This document shows positions 26,959-34,478 of a DNA stretch of 64,000 nt, piece by piece (position 1 is the first letter of the stretch; every line of letters starts with the position of its first letter). Under the pieces are notes generated by a model. The model saw only the letters and a list, made by a program, of their open reading frames with translations. It made no database searches and was not told the DNA's origin. The translations under genes were made by a program, and so were the position numbers. Origin of the DNA: Paludibacter sp. UBA6032. Lineage in GTDB: Bacteria; Bacteroidota; Bacteroidia; Bacteroidales; Paludibacteraceae. Where the stretch lies: the NCBI GenBank assembly GCA_002427885.1, contig DIZI01000005.1, forward strand, positions 64,653 through 128,652. Direction: 5' to 3'.

Positions 26959-26997
26959 ACTATATAATGTCGTATTTAAAATTCGACATTATATAGT
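26959..26997. terminator. Bidirectional hairpin between convergent GNAT and M20 genes
   Basis: A 14-bp perfect AT-rich stem (ACTATATAATGTCG and complement) with an 11-base loop lies midway between the two converging genes. Confidence 0.65.
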
Positions 26998-27056
26998 TTC
27001 AACTAGTTCGTTGTTTTTAAATTCCAATTATTAAAAAAAAGATACGAAAGTAATTA

Positions 27057-27080
27057 ATTCCCCTTTAGGGGTTAGGGGTT
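27057..27080. repeat. CCCCTAACCCC repeat at the end of the M20 gene
   Basis: All 24 bases equal the copy at 18927-18950. It provides the last two codons (Asn-Pro) and the stop of the peptidase gene. Confidence 0.85.
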
Positions 27081-28256
27081 TAAGAATTTCCATGCCAACC
27101 AAACCATTCCACCTGTACCTGTTTCCAACGCTTTTTCATCAATTCGAAAGGTTGAACTGTGTAAACCTCCTGTATTGGCATTTACAGTGCCTTTCACACC
27201 AAAACGATAAAATGTACAGGGATATTTCTGAGTAAAAAATGCAAAATCTTCCGATGTCATCCGCATTTCCAATGCTTTGATTTTTTCTTCTCCAAGCCAT
27301 TCGGTTGCATATTCTTTTGCCTTTTGGGTAACGGCATTATCGTTTACCACACAAGGGTAACCATCGGGGATATTGATTTCCGCCGTACATCCGTATGCAG
27401 CACAGGTTTCGTTGATAATGCGGCGGATATGTTTTTTTGCTTCTTCCCGCCATTGTTCGTCAACCGTACGAAAAGTACCGGAAAGCTGTACCTCACCCGG
27501 GATTACATTTGTAGCCCCGTCGGCAATGAATTTTCCAAAAGTAAGCACCATGGGTGTAAGCGGATGACATAATCTGCTCCGCACCTGTTGCAGGGAAACT
27601 ATGGTTTGTGAAGCAGCCAATACTGTATCGTTCAACAAATGCGGTAAAGCCCCGTGTCCGCCTTTTCCGTGTATTTTCACATAGATTTCATCGGCTGAAG
27701 CCATAATCATTCCCGGCAAAAATCCCAATGTGCCTGTCGGATAATCGACTGATACATGTTGAGCCAATATGATTTCGGGTTCAATTTCGTCGAAAAGTCC
27801 ATCTTCAAGCATTAACGAGGCGCCACCGGGAGCTTTTTCTTCCCCGGGTTGAAAAATAAGCAATACCGTTCCTTCAAATTCATTTTTAAGTTCATTCAGT
27901 ATCTTTGCTGCTCCCAATAAACAGGCAGTATGAGCGTCATGTCCGCAAGCATGCATAACATTTTCGTTGGTCGATTTCCACGGAATATCCACGGCTTCGC
28001 AAACCGGTAAAGCATCCATATCCGCCCGTAAGGCTATCACCTTTTTGTTCGGATTTCGCCCTTCAATTCTACCCAGAATTCCCTGTCCGCCAATTCCGGC
28101 TTTAAAGGGAATGCCCATTTCAGTCAGTTCATTTTGTACGAAACGGGCTGTTTCAAATTCCTGAAATGAAAGTTCGGGATGCGCGTGAATATGACGGTAA
28201 CAACCGCTGACATATCCGGTATTTTGCGTCGTAAGCTTTTGTATTTGAGATTTCAT
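27072..28256 (-). CDS. M20-family amidohydrolase (N-acyl-amino-acid hydrolase type)
   Basis: A 394-residue metallohydrolase. MHACGHDAHTACLLGAAKIL holds the first metal ligands, QPGEEKAPGGA the catalytic Glu and bridging ligands, and GGLHSSTFRIDE the last ligand. The insert between them (GKGGHGALPHLLNDTVL) is the dimerisation domain. Such enzymes remove acyl groups from amino acids or related conjugates (hippurate, N-acetyl amino acids, indole-amino acid). There is no signal peptide, so it is cytoplasmic. The stop codon lies in an interspersed repeat. Confidence 0.92.
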   Translation of the reverse strand: MKSQIQKLTTQNTGYVSGCYRHIHAHPELSFQEFETARFVQNELTEMGIPFKAGIGGQGILGRIEGRNPNKKVIALRADMDALPVCEAVDIPWKSTNENVMHACGHDAHTACLLGAAKILNELKNEFEGTVLLIFQPGEEKAPGGASLMLEDGLFDEIEPEIILAQHVSVDYPTGTLGFLPGMIMASADEIYVKIHGKGGHGALPHLLNDTVLAASQTIVSLQQVRSRLCHPLTPMVLTFGKFIADGATNVIPGEVQLSGTFRTVDEQWREEAKKHIRRIINETCAAYGCTAEINIPDGYPCVVNDNAVTQKAKEYATEWLGEEKIKALEMRMTSEDFAFFTQKYPCTFYRFGVKGTVNANTGGLHSSTFRIDEKALETGTGGMVWLAWKFLNP

Positions 28257-28280
28257 CGTATAATGAATGATTTGAGATTA

Positions 28281-28310
28281 CAAAGGTAGTTATTTTTACA
28301 GGGTATTCAA
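28281..28310 (-). promoter_or_regulatory. Promoter of the M20 gene
   Basis: CAAAGGTA on the plus strand reads TACCTTTG on the minus strand, with a TTG 19 bases upstream (plus 28308-28310). Confidence 0.62.
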
Positions 28311-28454
28311 AGTTACACTACTAACAGCAAATATCTTTTACTAACTACACCAAAAAATGTTTTATTAAAGCCAAGAATCCACAAATTTGAGCCACTTTAA
28401 CTAAATTTAAACAGATATTATTATTCATCTGGAATCATGAACCACATTTTTTAA

Positions 28455-28462
28455 TACTTTTG
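28455..28462 (+). promoter_or_regulatory. -7 promoter element of the DUF1573 pair
   Basis: TACTTTTG 57 bases before the ATG at 28519; no clear TTG at the usual distance. Confidence 0.55.
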
Positions 28463-28518
28463 CAAGACTTTATTCGTAAAGTTTAAAATTACAGTTTAAC
28501 AAATAAAATATTATTCAA

Positions 28519-28947
28519 ATGAAAAAGTACAGCTTCTTACTCGTATGCCTGGTGTTATCATTGACTGCTATGGCACAAAAACCTGTTATTAATTTTAAAG
28601 TAACCAGCCATGATTTCGGTAAAATAAACGAAAGTGATGGACCTGCAACCTTTATTTTTGGTTTTACAAATACAGGCAAAGCCACTTTGGTAATTAACAG
28701 AGTTCAGGCATCCTGTGGATGTACCACACCTTCGTATACAAAAGAACCGGTTGAAGCAGGTAAAAAAGGAGAAATTACCGTTACTTATAATCCGTTAAAC
28801 AGACCGGGTGCATTCACCAAGACGATCACAGTATACAGCAATGATTCGATTGAACAAAAAGTTTTAATTATCAAGGGTGAAGTTATTCCCAAACCGACAG
28901 TACCAACAGCATCAGCACCAGTATCGCCGGTAATGAATAAACACTAA
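28519..28947 (+). CDS. DUF1573 protein, exported, single domain
   Basis: A 142-residue protein: signal peptide (to about residue 19, ending TAMAQ) and one DUF1573 Ig-like domain with the family signature ASCGCTTPSYTKEPVEAGKKGEITVTYN. The fold is an ASH/MSP-type beta-sandwich. Proteins of this kind are common in Bacteroidetes envelopes and may bind other proteins; no enzymatic role is known. It is followed by a longer paralog. Confidence 0.88.
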   Translation: MKKYSFLLVCLVLSLTAMAQKPVINFKVTSHDFGKINESDGPATFIFGFTNTGKATLVINRVQASCGCTTPSYTKEPVEAGKKGEITVTYNPLNRPGAFTKTITVYSNDSIEQKVLIIKGEVIPKPTVPTASAPVSPVMNKH

Positions 28948-28997
28948 TTTAAAATCTATTCAAGAATAAACACCTGATAACCGGAAAAGGTCGTATT

Positions 28998-29020
28998 CCA
29001 GACATTAATTTTTTGTCTGG
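28998..29020 (+). other. Stem-loop between the two DUF1573 genes
   Basis: CCAGACA/TGTCTGG closes a T-rich loop. There is no T-run after it, so it may attenuate rather than end transcription into the second gene. Confidence 0.4.
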
Positions 29021-29055
29021 TATTCAGTTAGGAAAGTTTTAAATTAAAACAGTAT

Positions 29056-30135
29056 ATGAAAAAATACAGCATAATGCTTGTATTCTTAGCATTTGCATTG
29101 ACTGCCATGTCGCAAAAAGCGGTTATAAGTTTCAATGAAAAAGAGTATAATTTCGGGAAAGTAAATGAAGATGACGGTAAAATTACACACGTTTTTGACT
29201 TTAAAAATGTAGGTAATTCTCCACTCGTTATGAATCGCGTTCAGGCTTCATGCGGATGTACAACACCAACCTGGACAAAAGAACCTATTGAACCGGGAGG
29301 GAAAGGATCTATAACAGTAACCTATAATCCTGCTGGCCGTCCGGGTACGTTTACGAAAACAATTACTGTTTACAGTAATGCTACCGAAGAACAAGTGCTA
29401 ATTATTAAGGGGGAGGTTAATCCCAAACAATCAAGTGTAAATGCCGGATATCCTGTAAACATGGATGGGCTTTTGGCTAAAAATAAAGTGGTACAGTTTA
29501 ATAATTTAGCGAAGGGAACCATCCAGACCCGTACGTTGGAAATTATGAACTCAACCAAGGCTCCGATAAAACCTACAATTGAAAGTTTGCCAACTTATTT
29601 AACGGCAACCGTTCAGCCTGAAACCTTGAAACCAAATGAAGAAGGTAAAATTACGATATCATTCAACTCGAAAAATTATGCTCAATGGGGTCCCGTTTCA
29701 GATGATATGTATATCATTCTGAATGGTCAAAAGAAATACTCCGACGAATATAAAATTTCCGTTTATGGCAATGTCATTGAAGATTTCAGTAAAATGACTC
29801 TGGATCAAAGAAGGAAAGCTCCTATTATGGAAATACCTGCGAAATCAGCCAATGTAGGGACATTAAAGGCTGGGGCAAAACGGCTTGTAAAATTCAAAGT
29901 AAATAATGTTGGTCAAAATTCGCTGGAAATTCGTCGTATTATAAACAATAACAAAGAGCTTACTGCCCGTCAAACCAAAATTTCGGTTGCAAGCGGTAAA
30001 AGTGCTGAAATAGTGATGGAATTAAATACGAAAAATTTAGCTGAAGGTGATTATAAAAAAACAATTACCATCCAGACCAATGATCCCGATAACACGTTTA
30101 TGATTTTAGTATTAAGCTGGAAAATACAGAAATAA
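29056..30135 (+). CDS. DUF1573 protein, exported, multidomain
   Basis: A 359-residue protein. Its signal peptide and first about 120 residues closely match the upstream gene (ASCGCTTPTWTKEPIEPGGKG), so they arose by duplication. Two more beta-sandwich regions follow: about residues 130-235 (LAKGTIQTRTLEIMNSTKAPIKP) and 250-359 (SANVGTLKAGAKRLVKFKVNN), each with the 'similar-to-surface' pattern of ASH-like domains. It is probably a periplasmic or surface structural protein. Confidence 0.87.
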   Translation: MKKYSIMLVFLAFALTAMSQKAVISFNEKEYNFGKVNEDDGKITHVFDFKNVGNSPLVMNRVQASCGCTTPTWTKEPIEPGGKGSITVTYNPAGRPGTFTKTITVYSNATEEQVLIIKGEVNPKQSSVNAGYPVNMDGLLAKNKVVQFNNLAKGTIQTRTLEIMNSTKAPIKPTIESLPTYLTATVQPETLKPNEEGKITISFNSKNYAQWGPVSDDMYIILNGQKKYSDEYKISVYGNVIEDFSKMTLDQRRKAPIMEIPAKSANVGTLKAGAKRLVKFKVNNVGQNSLEIRRIINNNKELTARQTKISVASGKSAEIVMELNTKNLAEGDYKKTITIQTNDPDNTFMILVLSWKIQK

Positions 30136-30180
30136 AACGCTGTATTACGAAAGTATAATTTCATTAGAAAAATCTTTTTT

Positions 30181-30212
30181 AAAGCCAGGATAAGTAGCAT
30201 CATCTTGGCTTT
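30181..30212 (+). terminator. Hairpin after the DUF1573 pair
   Basis: AAAGCCAGGAT pairs with ATCTTGGCTTT (one G-U), followed by AATTTTCTT. Confidence 0.65.
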
Positions 30213-30239
30213 AATTTTCTTATTTAAGTTTGAATCGAT

Positions 30240-30247
30240 TACCTTTG
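30240..30247 (+). promoter_or_regulatory. -7 promoter element of meaB
   Basis: TACCTTTG lies 42 bases before the ATG at 30290 and downstream of an apparent earlier start at 30230, which rules the earlier start out. Confidence 0.6.
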
Positions 30248-30289
30248 TCCTGTAAAATTCCAATTATAACCAGAGAATCAATTTGTCTT

Positions 30290-31399
30290 ATGAATAATAA
30301 AAAGAATATTCACCCCGAGAATGATCCTGCTTACAAAGGACTTAGCGTTAATGAAGGAGTACCGGATGCCCCAACGATAAATCCATATAAAAGAGTGACT
30401 GTAAAACGGGTGAAATACTCGGCATCGGAATTTGTCGAAGGGATTTTATCGGGTAATATCACCATGTTGAGTCAGGCTGTAACACTGGTTGAAAGCTCGC
30501 TTCCAAACCACCAACTGATAGCACAGGAAGTTATTGAAAGATGTCTCCCCTATGCCGGAAAGTCAGTACGACTGGGAATAACGGGTGTTCCGGGTGCAGG
30601 TAAAAGCACATTTATTGAAGCGTTGGGAATGAATCTGGTGAATAAAGGGCATAAACTTGCCGTGTTGGCCATCGACCCAAGCAGTGAGCGTTCCAAAGGA
30701 AGTATCTTAGGTGATAAAACGCGAATGGAAGACCTTTCCGTCGCCAGAAATGCATTTATCCGTCCCTCACCATCTTCCGGTTCGCTGGGTGGAGTTGCCC
30801 GCAAAACACGCGAAAGTATCATTCTTTGTGAAGCTGCCGGCTTTGATACTATCTTTGTGGAAACGGTAGGCGTTGGCCAGTCCGAAACGGCAGTGCATTC
30901 CATGGTTGATTTTTTCCTTTTGCTTCAATTGGCAGGTGCAGGTGATGAATTACAGGGCATCAAACGGGGTATCATGGAAATGGCCGATGGTATTGCCATT
31001 AATAAATGCGATGGATCGAATGTCGAAAAAGCAAAAGTTGCCAAATCGCAATATGAGAATGCCATGCATCTTTTCCCCATGCCCGAATCGGGTTGGACAT
31101 CCGAAGCATTAACCTGTTCATCCATCGAGAAAACAGGAATTGAAGAAATTTGGAATATGGTGGAACGCTATATTGCTTTTGTAAAAGCAAATAACTTCTT
31201 TGAAAGTAAGCGGAATTCACAATCGAAATACTGGATGTATGAAACGATTAACGAACAACTGAAAGGGAAATTTTATCAGGACTCTGATATTCAGAAACAA
31301 CTGATGGAAAGCGAAAGGAAAGTTCTGTCAAACGAAATAAGCTCGTTTGTTGCCGCTAAGAATTTGCTGGACCGGTATTTCGGCGGAATGAAAGAATAG
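30290..31399 (+). CDS. meaB: Methylmalonyl-CoA mutase-associated GTPase MeaB
   Basis: A 369-residue G3E GTPase. Walker A is GITGVPGAGKST, followed by VLAIDPSSERSKGSILGDKTRME, the FIRPSPSSGSLGG block and the ETVGVGQSE switch, with NKCD as the base-specificity motif. MeaB loads and protects the B12 cofactor of methylmalonyl-CoA mutase, which joins succinate and propionate metabolism. The mutase genes are not in this window. The N-terminal 60 residues are longer than in the E. coli ArgK form. The start was set by the promoter. Confidence 0.94.
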   Translation: MNNKKNIHPENDPAYKGLSVNEGVPDAPTINPYKRVTVKRVKYSASEFVEGILSGNITMLSQAVTLVESSLPNHQLIAQEVIERCLPYAGKSVRLGITGVPGAGKSTFIEALGMNLVNKGHKLAVLAIDPSSERSKGSILGDKTRMEDLSVARNAFIRPSPSSGSLGGVARKTRESIILCEAAGFDTIFVETVGVGQSETAVHSMVDFFLLLQLAGAGDELQGIKRGIMEMADGIAINKCDGSNVEKAKVAKSQYENAMHLFPMPESGWTSEALTCSSIEKTGIEEIWNMVERYIAFVKANNFFESKRNSQSKYWMYETINEQLKGKFYQDSDIQKQLMESERKVLSNEISSFVAAKNLLDRYFGGMKE

Positions 31400-31457
31400 T
31401 TAGTAGTTTATTGTTAGTAGTTTATAATTGTTTCAATCAATCTTCTAAAAAACCAAT

Positions 31458-32171
31458 ATGGATATCAACATCATACATCACCAATCTTGTCTCGAAGGCT
31501 TAAAATTGCTTCCTGATGCATGTGTTGATCTGGTTTTTACCGATCCGCCCTACTATCAATACCGTGCTAAAAATATTCAGGGATTAAAAAATCACAAAGA
31601 TGTAGTTACAGAATTTGATTTCGATGGGTTTAAATCGGAAGAAGAATTTCTACAATTCCTCGAAGATGTTTTGACAGAATGTTTCAGGGTATGTAAACCG
31701 GGAGCAAGTGGTTATTTATGGTGTGGCGATGATTATGTTTCTTATTTAAACCGTATGGTCGAACGGGTCGGGTTCCAGTTTCGTAAAGTCATTCACTGGC
31801 ATAAAACGAATCCTTTCCCGGCTATTTACACCCGTAAAATGTATGCCAACAGCATGGAAATGCTGGTTCATTTCTCAAAAGGAACTCCCTGTACCTGGAA
31901 CCACAAACCGGTGAACGACATGCATAATTTTATCCAAAGTCCTATCTGTATGGGAAAAGAACGCACCAAGCACAAGACACAGAAACCGCTTAAAGTATGC
32001 ATCCCTTTTATTGAAATAAGTTCCAATGAAAATGACCTGGTTCTCGATCCGTTTATGGGCTCAGGAAGTACGGCTGTTGCCTGTAAGATGTTGAATCGAA
32101 ACTATATCGGGTATGAACTGAACGAAGAGTATTGCCGGATTGCAGCTATAAGACTCGAAGAAATATCATAA
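31458..32171 (+). CDS. Orphan DNA methyltransferase (beta-class, N4-cytosine or N6-adenine)
   Basis: A 237-residue protein. FTDPPYYQY (catalytic motif IV) comes first, and the SAM-binding motif LVLDPFMGSGSTAVAC (motif I) near the C-terminus, so the order is that of beta-class amino-methyltransferases such as CcrM. KHKTQKPLKVC is motif X-like. The DPPY signature fits methylation of an exocyclic amine. No restriction endonuclease or specificity subunit adjoins it, so it is probably a solitary regulatory or replication-linked methylase. The recognition sequence cannot be told. It has a strong terminator. Confidence 0.9.
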   Translation: MDINIIHHQSCLEGLKLLPDACVDLVFTDPPYYQYRAKNIQGLKNHKDVVTEFDFDGFKSEEEFLQFLEDVLTECFRVCKPGASGYLWCGDDYVSYLNRMVERVGFQFRKVIHWHKTNPFPAIYTRKMYANSMEMLVHFSKGTPCTWNHKPVNDMHNFIQSPICMGKERTKHKTQKPLKVCIPFIEISSNENDLVLDPFMGSGSTAVACKMLNRNYIGYELNEEYCRIAAIRLEEIS

Positions 32172-32207
32172 AAACTCCCGAACAAAAATGTACGGGAGTT
32201 TTTTTTT
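32171..32207 (+). terminator. Rho-independent terminator of the DNA methyltransferase gene
   Basis: AAAACTCCCG pairs with CGGGAGTTTT and is followed by more Ts. Confidence 0.9.
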
Positions 32208-32232
32208 CAAACCGGATGATTACAATAAAAAT

Positions 32233-32269
32233 AAAGCGACTAAACTCCATAAATGAAGATAGTCGCTTT
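32233..32269 (-). terminator. Terminator of the TonB/DUF5689 operon
   Basis: AAAGCGACTA/TAGTCGCTTT, a perfect 10-bp stem, with a T-rich tail on the minus strand. Confidence 0.82.
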
Positions 32270-32295
32270 AAATAATGGTTAGAGAACTAAGGATA

Positions 32296-33462
32296 TTATT
32301 TTACATCATCCAAATTACGTACGATTAACTGATAGGTGGCAGCAGTTGCAGTTGAATACTGTCCTACAATACCTGTAACAGATTTTTCACCTGTTGGAAC
32401 AGCTGTTGAAACAAATGTTGCATATTTAGCAACATAAAGAGTCAATTGATTAGTACCACTCGTCAGAGTATTATTCTGATTGGCTGTTGTACTTCCCCAA
32501 TTTCCGTTTGGAGAAGTTATTGTTCCGGTCAAAGTAACCACAGTAGATTCGAGGCTTGCATAATTAGCAATTACATTTGCAATGGTAGTGACTTTTGGAG
32601 TAATGGTGGCAGTTCCAATTTTCTGAGTACTGGCATTAGGAACATTATTCAATTGAATAGCCAAACCATATTGATTTAATTCAAGTCCTTCAAGTGAAAT
32701 TTCAATTTTATCCCCTAAATTGTAAGTATTATTTGCTACCAACCTTACCATTATACCGGCTGAATTATCAAGCGAAGCAATAGTCAGGTTTTTCAATGAA
32801 CCACTATTACCCCCAACAAGGTCAGTTACAACAACACCAACAATTTTCTTTTGATCGGTAAGAGTTTTCATAGTACCTGTCCATTCCGCTCTCAAATCGG
32901 TTATAGTCATCTCAGGAACATTAAAACTTCCTGCAGTAGGAGGTTCAATACCTGTGTTAGCAGCTACAAACCAATATGCATCAGTATTTTTAATCCCCGG
33001 CAATAAGTTATATTTCATAATATCACCATGAACTAAGATTTTCTTACCTTTATTTAAAGGTGTTGTTTTCAATCCCAATGCAGTTCGTACAGCACCGGCA
33101 GGCAATTGCACACAAACACATTTTGCCATATCTGTTTCAGTTGAATCTACAGCTAACATTACATTCACATCATCAGTAAATGGTGCAGCAGTTTCGAGTA
33201 TAGAAGGGCTAGGTGTTCCATTGTAGAAACCAACCATGTATCCACTCATCCATATACCTGTTTGAACAGCTACAGTGGTACTTTGAGGATTCATTGTAAT
33301 TACCTCTGCAACTGAGAATGGTTTTGCTTTGGTGCCATCACCAACAACAGTTGAATCGGGTTTTGTGTTAGGATCCGGTTCCGGATCTTTAGCATTTGTA
33401 CATGAAGTCAGTGCCAGTGTAACTGCAAACAGCATTAATAGCCAAATTTTTGTTCTTTTCAT
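32296..33462 (-). CDS. DUF5689 lipoprotein with N-terminal DUF6359-like domain
   Basis: A 388-residue lipoprotein; the lipobox is LTSC (residues about 18-21). The first half (GTKAKPFSVAEVI to AANTG) resembles the OB-fold-like DUF6359 domain; the second half (ITDLRAEWTGTMKTLTDQKKIVGVVV to the end) is DUF5689. It is last of three genes with another DUF5689 lipoprotein and a TonB-dependent receptor. By position it is a surface accessory that may bind the receptor's ligand, in the role SusD plays for SusC; that is inference. Confidence 0.82.
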   Translation of the reverse strand: MKRTKIWLLMLFAVTLALTSCTNAKDPEPDPNTKPDSTVVGDGTKAKPFSVAEVITMNPQSTTVAVQTGIWMSGYMVGFYNGTPSPSILETAAPFTDDVNVMLAVDSTETDMAKCVCVQLPAGAVRTALGLKTTPLNKGKKILVHGDIMKYNLLPGIKNTDAYWFVAANTGIEPPTAGSFNVPEMTITDLRAEWTGTMKTLTDQKKIVGVVVTDLVGGNSGSLKNLTIASLDNSAGIMVRLVANNTYNLGDKIEISLEGLELNQYGLAIQLNNVPNASTQKIGTATITPKVTTIANVIANYASLESTVVTLTGTITSPNGNWGSTTANQNNTLTSGTNQLTLYVAKYATFVSTAVPTGEKSVTGIVGQYSTATAATYQLIVRNLDDVK

Positions 33463-33495
33463 AATCTAAAAATTTTATTGATTGTTTTTAATTTT

Positions 33496-34431
33496 TTATT
33501 CTGCTAAATAGCCTTCAAAACCTTTTCCAAGGTCATCGAGAGAACGAAGTGTGAGTTGATGATATATTTTCGAAGATGAAACTACCGCATCTTTATCGTT
33601 ATACCAACCTACTATGGCGGTTATATTTCCTTTATAGGTTGAAGATGGTAATTTTTTGGAGGCAAATTTTGCGTATTCACTGGTTGAAACAAAAACCGAA
33701 GCTCCACTACCATCCTGTATTTCGCGGGATTGCGGGTAACCGATTCCATTGGTTGAAGGGGCAAAAATTTGTTCAGTTGCAGATATATTAGACGGAACTC
33801 CAAAATTAGCTCCTTTTCCTGTAAAAAAGGCATTTTTGATACAAACCAGTTTATTGGTGATGGACATTCCGGCTGCTTTAATTTGTGCAATGGTCATGGT
33901 ATCTGCAATAACTGCTGCAGGATCAGGTAATCCATAGGCTGAAATATGTGTATCAGAAATTAATTTTGGTATACGACCGGGTTCAACCCGACTTTTTGCC
34001 GTATTATAATAATAGACACCCATTTGCGGACCTTGTGCATATTTTCCGATAAATAAGTCGTTACAACGTACTGAGATACGTTGACCCAAAGGATATATAC
34101 CGGATATACTACCTGCATCAATAGAGATTTTCATAGCACCTCCATTTGCACCTTCTTCCTGCACCACGATATATTTGTAAACATTTCCTTCATTATCAGA
34201 TGAAGTAACAATACCATTGATAATAATATTGTTTGGCGATCCGATTGAATCGGCAACAAACAATCCGGATGATTTCAAAAAGTCTGTTTGTAATTGGCCA
34301 ATGGTATAAGTTGTTACCCATTTTTCACCCATCAGTAAGTCGGGCGAAATAGGATCAAATTCTGTTTGCGCACAACCACTCAACAAAGCTACAAGTGCAA
34401 TAAAAGCACCGGTTATTTTCTTATTTTTCAT
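33496..34431 (-). CDS. DUF5689 lipoprotein
   Basis: A 311-residue lipoprotein with lipobox LLSGC and a DUF5689 domain across most of the mature chain (TIGQLQTDFLKSSGLFVADS, GIVTSSDNEGNVYKYIVVQEE). Sequences of this type accompany TonB-dependent receptors of non-Sus type in Bacteroidetes. It is 33 bases upstream of the second DUF5689 gene and 47 bases after the receptor, so all three form one transcript. Confidence 0.87.
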   Translation of the reverse strand: MKNKKITGAFIALVALLSGCAQTEFDPISPDLLMGEKWVTTYTIGQLQTDFLKSSGLFVADSIGSPNNIIINGIVTSSDNEGNVYKYIVVQEEGANGGAMKISIDAGSISGIYPLGQRISVRCNDLFIGKYAQGPQMGVYYYNTAKSRVEPGRIPKLISDTHISAYGLPDPAAVIADTMTIAQIKAAGMSITNKLVCIKNAFFTGKGANFGVPSNISATEQIFAPSTNGIGYPQSREIQDGSGASVFVSTSEYAKFASKKLPSSTYKGNITAIVGWYNDKDAVVSSSKIYHQLTLRSLDDLGKGFEGYLAE

Positions 34432-34478
34432 TTCTGTTTAATTATCTGATTATATATTCGTTACTTTCTGAAACTAAA

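Noticed and set aside
30230..30289. Earlier start of meaB
   Set aside because: It lies before the TACCTTTG promoter element at 30240 and adds residues not seen at the start of MeaB.
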